From positions 122,608,922-122,672,921 of the forward strand of contig NC_035443.2 in the NCBI RefSeq assembly GCF_002127325.2: a stretch of DNA of 64,000 nt, read 5' to 3'. Source of the DNA: Helianthus annuus (taxonomy: Eukaryota > Streptophyta > Magnoliopsida > Asterales > Asteraceae). The position numbers and the translations under genes were made by a program. Of the stretch, positions 59,460 through 64,000 are shown one piece after another. Every line of letters starts with the position of its first letter. Position 1 is the first letter of the stretch. The notes beneath the pieces were generated by a model. It was not told where the DNA came from. It saw only the letters and a list, made by a program, of their open reading frames with translations, and did no database searches.

Positions 59460-61210
59460 AATAACTGTTATGTATTAAAAAACACAATGTCTTCAAAAAC
59501 ACAATGTTAAATTGTATATATCTAATATGTTTTACTAAATTACATAGATAACCATCAAGACGTATTAAAACACAATGTTAAATTGTATGTATATTATGTG
59601 TAACTAAATTACATAAATAGACTGATGACTTTTCTAACACAATGATTTATAATACTGCAGTTTATAGCTCATGGGATAACATTCGAACACATTTTAATGC
59701 ATTAATAATGAAATAGTGATACATCTCGAGTTTTATTTGTTAAAAAGGTAATATATATTAAGAGAACGAATTAATGGTTATTTCTTAATATATAATTTAA
59801 GTTTTTCTTTCAGGTGTTGCATGCTACAACTAAAATTGATTCTGTGCGTGCTGCAACTCAAATTCATCCTGACACAAATGTTAATACCCCTTTAAAATAA
59901 ATATTATATATTACTTTGTTACATTGTTTAATTAAAATTAATGGTTTTTAGAGGTAAATTAGCTTTACTTTTTTTATTGTTGGCAGATGATACATTGAAA
60001 AAGGGATAACTGGATTTAGTAACATATTTTATATTGTCTATATTTTATTTCACATATGTAATTAATTAATTGAGAGAGTAGAGAACGTGGGGAGTAATTT
60101 TAGGTAACTTTCTAACTACTGCACTCCAAAAAAACTGTCAAATTTTTGGGGGTTATTACGGCTTAGATTTAATCTCACAAATAACTGCCTTGATCGTGAT
60201 AAGAATATCCAAACTATGTGTGTATTTAAGATCATGATAACTTCCTATCCAGCTGGGATCAACAGATGTAGCAGTTTTTCAATTGTCATACATCACAACT
60301 TAAAATGGTGTTTTCGTTATCAAAGCTATCACACATTTAGCTTTTTTTTTTCTTCTAAATCTACGTTGTTTATTTTTTTCGTTATTTTAATAATATAGTG
60401 TTATGCTATATAAAATTCTGAATATACGGTTGTGACGTGCTTAGTTTTATCTGTATTTCAATAGAAATTTTGTTCGAAATGGGGCGGGTCAAGTATAATA
60501 CAATTTCTCACTCAATCAACGTGTTCTTCAATTTCTCTGAAAAACCCTTGTTCAACTTCATACAATTTCTCATTTTTTCGCTTGATTTTGAAGCAAATCA
60601 ATCGATTCGCTCAATTCGGCCGTTGATCAATGTTTCTAGCATTCGAATTTCGTCAATCCTTGTAAAAATCCTAAGAAAAATTGGCTTCTATCTGTGTAAT
60701 TTTGTATGACTTGTACCGATCGATTTAAATTAAGGTTTGATTGTTTGATTTGTTTCAAAGGGGGGAGGGTAATTGATAAGTGAGTAGTTTTTATTAATTT
60801 TGGTTTTAATTGATGAATTGCTTGATGTTGTTGTGGTTTAATTTTGTTTTTATGGTGTTTTTTTGGGTCTTTTGTAGTTTTAGTTCATTGTGTTTTTTGT
60901 ATTATGTTTTTACATAGTTTATTATGTTTTAATCCATTGCGTTTTTACTTGTCTTTTATAACACAATAATAAAACACATCTTTTTATGTTTTTTGTCCAT
61001 TACGTTTTATAACTTAATGACAAAACACAGTTTATTATGTTTTTAGACCATTGTGATTATGAATTATGTTTTTATAACACAATGATAAAAATGCATTTTA
61101 TTGTGTTTTAGACAATTGCGTTTATGCATTATGGTTTTAGTTGATTATGTTTTGTATTGTGTTTTAGTACATTGTGTTTTTTAAGTGTGTTTTATAACAC
61201 AATTATAAGA
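59460..61210. repeat. Region bounded by inverted ACACAATG repeats
   Basis: AAAACACAATG-type motifs cluster on the left (59478-59506, 59567-59577, 59633-59644) and their complement CATTGTGTTTT or variants on the right (60886-61180, several copies). The left block is a tandem duplication of about 75 bp. The interior is AT-rich; 59812-59880 and 60480-60720 have exon-like composition but no recognisable protein. It may be a nonautonomous DNA transposon with subterminal repeats. Confidence 0.4.
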
Positions 61211-61376
61211 AGTGGATTTGGAGGAGTTGATCGTAATTGTAGACTACAGTAATTCGGAAATAAACGTCTTTATTGGAACGTAATGCGCACGAAAGTAGGA
61301 TCCACGTAGGAAAAGGCTGAAGGGTGTGGGGTCATGGTTGGAACATGATTCTCCACGTAGGAACATAAATGAAAGG

Positions 61377-64000
61377 TGTGACAACCCTCAAAATCCCATG
61401 TATTCCGTACAATTTATTAATAATAATTAATGTGCTTGACGACTGTGTGGAATTACGTAACTGCTTTCTGATATCTGTGTTATATTTACATGTGCATGTT
61501 GACACACTAATAGTGTACAGAAAAGTAATTAAATAGTCTGTTATGATTTCCTAAGTGTTAGAAATTAAAAGGGTTACAAAAATATATATAAAAGACACTT
61601 TACGGATTAATTAAGCACTTTAACGGAACAGTATCAAACTGAACAACCGGACATTACTCGGAACACTAAAATATTACCAGAGGCATTGTTTTATTTTTCT
61701 GAATTAGTTATGATCCCCGAACATCATAACACCTCCTAAAAATATCTACTAACTAGATCATGTAACTAATACTTAGATTAGAACTAGTAAGTAATCAAAC
61801 TAGTTAACACCTAACCTACTACCCCCCCCCCCACCATGTTGGATGATTAGGGGACATGGGTCCCACCCTTTATTTCTTTGTTATATATTATAAAAATCTT
61901 GTAGGGAATATACCAAACTTAGATGCCATATGCCATCCTAATCTCTATATAAACCACTAGTCCATCATCACATTCATCACTTATCTTCATCAACACACTC
62001 AAACTCTCTCCTCCCTTCTCTTGTTCGGCCGCCCCCTAGTACCACCACCACCACCATCACTTGATCACCTTCAAGCATTCTACAAGCATACAAAGGTGCT
62101 ACGGGTCATACAACGGAGCTTGGTTCTCTCGGAAGTGGAAGGACCTTCTCTATTTGCTATTAACCACCACATTTCTTCACTCGAACTTCCCTAGCCTTGA
62201 GCTAGTGGTAAGAACTTAGATCCGTTCGTTCTTCATGTTATTTAAGTGGTTAATAGGTGATTTGATGATTAAAGTTATGAAACACTAAAGAACTTGCACT
62301 AAAGTCTTGAACATGTTGGTTAAAGAGTAACTAGTGGTGTAAATCATGTAGATCTGGTGTGGATATGATTATTGCTGATTTCCTTGATAGTTTACTGGTT
62401 AATATTAATGTTTGATGTTGTTGTGATCACTAAACTTGTTAACGGTATCGATCGAACACGATTTAGAAGGTTAAACACTGAAAGTCAGAATCTGTCCAAG
62501 TTTTACAGCCAACTTCAGTTGGCTGTAAACAGGTCATAAACTCAACGAAAAACTGATATTTTGAGTCTAAAATGTGATATTATGAAATACGGTTCTAATG
62601 GAACCGAAATCATAATTTTTGGACTTCGTTTACTATTTTTAAAGCGTTAATTTGTAACAGCAACTTAAGCTGAATTTTGACAGCAATAAATGGGTGTCAT
62701 ACTTTCAGTCATAACCTGAGCTTTGTGATGAATCGGACCATGAAATTTGTACAGTAGATGAAAACCGATGCATATGTAATTACCCCACTGGAATTTCGTA
62801 AATCGGACACTTGATGAATTTTTAATAAATTGTTCCGTGGACTGTGGTCAGAAATACACAAATCTGAGTTCAGTTCGGAACATGAATTTTTATAAAATAT
62901 TGGTAATTAACCGGACCCCGATATTTTTACACAACAAAATATGGAAAGTTTAAGACATCTTGTAAAATTTGGGAATTTTTGGATTAATTTAACTATTTTA
63001 TTAAAACGTCCGAAAACAGCCGGTTTTGAATATTAATGCTGAATTGATATAAGTTGTGACTTGCGTGTCTAAATGTCGAGTGTGCTATCCGCGAATGATC
63101 TAACATGGTATATATGTTATGTGCATTATCGTATGTTTGATTTTGAGTGGGGAATGGATGGGAAACTTAGAGGGGCATAAACCGTTAAAACGATGCATGT
63201 TGTGTGATAGATACGTGTAGGAACTTTGTGTTCTATTTGAAAGCCACTAAATGACTAACTGGTAAATTATATTAGGACGTGATTGACCGACCTTGACTGT
63301 TAGCTATATTGAGAATCTAACCGAGCAAACCGAGGTGAGTTCACACTCTTTCTAAGGCATGGGATTCCCAGGAGTTTGGGAATGGGATTGATTAACTACT
63401 TGTACTATCATTACTATTAAACTACTTTTTACTGTCCTCGGATTGAAGGGCACGTACGTAAAACCTACGTACACGATCATAAGACCATCAACTCTATCAC
63501 TTTAAGTCCCTCATTTATCGACTTAATCGCCGAGGCCTATGGCGAGCGGGTCATTAGTTAATAGCGCTATTAGGTTTAACAAACCTCACACCGTGCCAGT
63601 CGGACGGGCGTGTACTAATGGACTATGGGCAAAGGGTCAATGCTGATAGACATTGACTTAGGGCACCTCTTATATTTTCGTAGCAGTCGATACGCGTGGT
63701 CTAGTAACACATGGGAAACCCCCACTAACCTTCGCAAACATGTCAGAAAGACCGTGATGCAAACTCATACGATACATGGTTTTCAAAACGAACAAATGAT
63801 TTACGAAACGGATGCTATAACTAAACAACCAACTGTGAATTCACTCAACTTTGTTGTTGACTCGTTGTTACATGCCTTACAGGTCGCTAAATGCTTGGAG
63901 CTTGCACGAGGAAGGAGTCGTTGTGGTGTACGGACGGTTATGTCCCGTGTTTAATATATAATCCTTATGAACTTATTAAACTTGCGTTTGAAACTTTAAC
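61377..64000 (+). repeat. LTR F, related to E's LTR, plus orientation, runs off window
   Basis: Starts TGTGACAACCC and matches the reverse complement of E's LTR over most of its length, including the 28-bp palindrome (62502-62529), but lacks E's 107-bp triplication and 101-bp outer extension. A TATA-like CTATATAAAC lies at 61945-61954 followed by pyrimidine-rich sequence, a likely LTR promoter. By comparison with E, a little over 200 bp more LTR should follow the window end. Whether it is solo or has an internal region cannot be seen. Confidence 0.85.

Overview
This is plant nuclear DNA that is almost entirely transposable elements. The evidence is Ty3/gypsy retrotransposons of two plant lineages (chromodomain-bearing Tekay/Del-like and Athila-like), primer-binding sites matching plant tRNA-iMet and tRNA-Asp, a hAT-type MITE and AT-rich intergenic DNA. 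The very long (>3 kb) chromovirus LTRs and the level of nesting fit a large eudicot genome. A composite (Asteraceae) is my guess, but no host gene here proves it.

Positions 1311-54040 form one Russian-doll insertion. Each level is supported by TG..CA termini, and all but one by a perfect 5-bp target duplication. (E) A Tekay-like chromovirus on the minus strand, 1311-54040, TSD ATAAT, with 3.24-kb LTRs and a broken gag-pol. Inside it: (A1) a nearly pristine Athila-like element on the plus strand, 4960-17857, TSD GTCCG, in E's integrase/chromodomain region; and (D) a solo LTR of about 3.5 kb, 19548-48064, TSD AATTG, in E's reverse transcriptase. Inside D: (C) a second chromovirus on the minus strand, 22358-47259, with its own extra ORF upstream of gag. 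Inside C's 5' LTR: (A2) another nearly pristine Athila-like element on the minus strand, 33732-46595, TSD TGATG. LTR differences counted by eye rise with depth of burial: A1 about 1 per 1172 bp, A2 about 3 per 1098 bp, C about 8 per 1526 bp, E about thirty per 3.2 kb. This agrees with the nesting order.

A1 and A2 each carry an uninterrupted gag-pol of about 2,030-2,080 residues and an additional ORF (aORF) between pol and the 3' LTR. In both, the spacer before the aORF contains a palindromic module that also occurs in that element's LTR, then a pyrimidine-rich leader and a strong GTATGA splice donor. This looks like a separate promoter-plus-leader-intron transcription unit for the aORF. Short stem-loops with purine loops (AGGA, GGGA, GGA, AGGG) lie beside polypurine-tract sequences in all four coding elements. 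These two points are the main novelty candidates.

The flanks (1-1310 and 54041-64000) hold repeat debris, a possible disrupted LRR exon, a copia-like LTR fragment, a SINE-like insertion with a 13-bp TSD, one candidate host gene for a small basic protein (55751-56203), a 656-bp hAT-type MITE with an 8-bp TSD, an inverted ACACAATG-repeat region, and a plus-strand LTR related to E's LTR (61377 to the window end). I see no rRNA, tRNA or CRISPR array.
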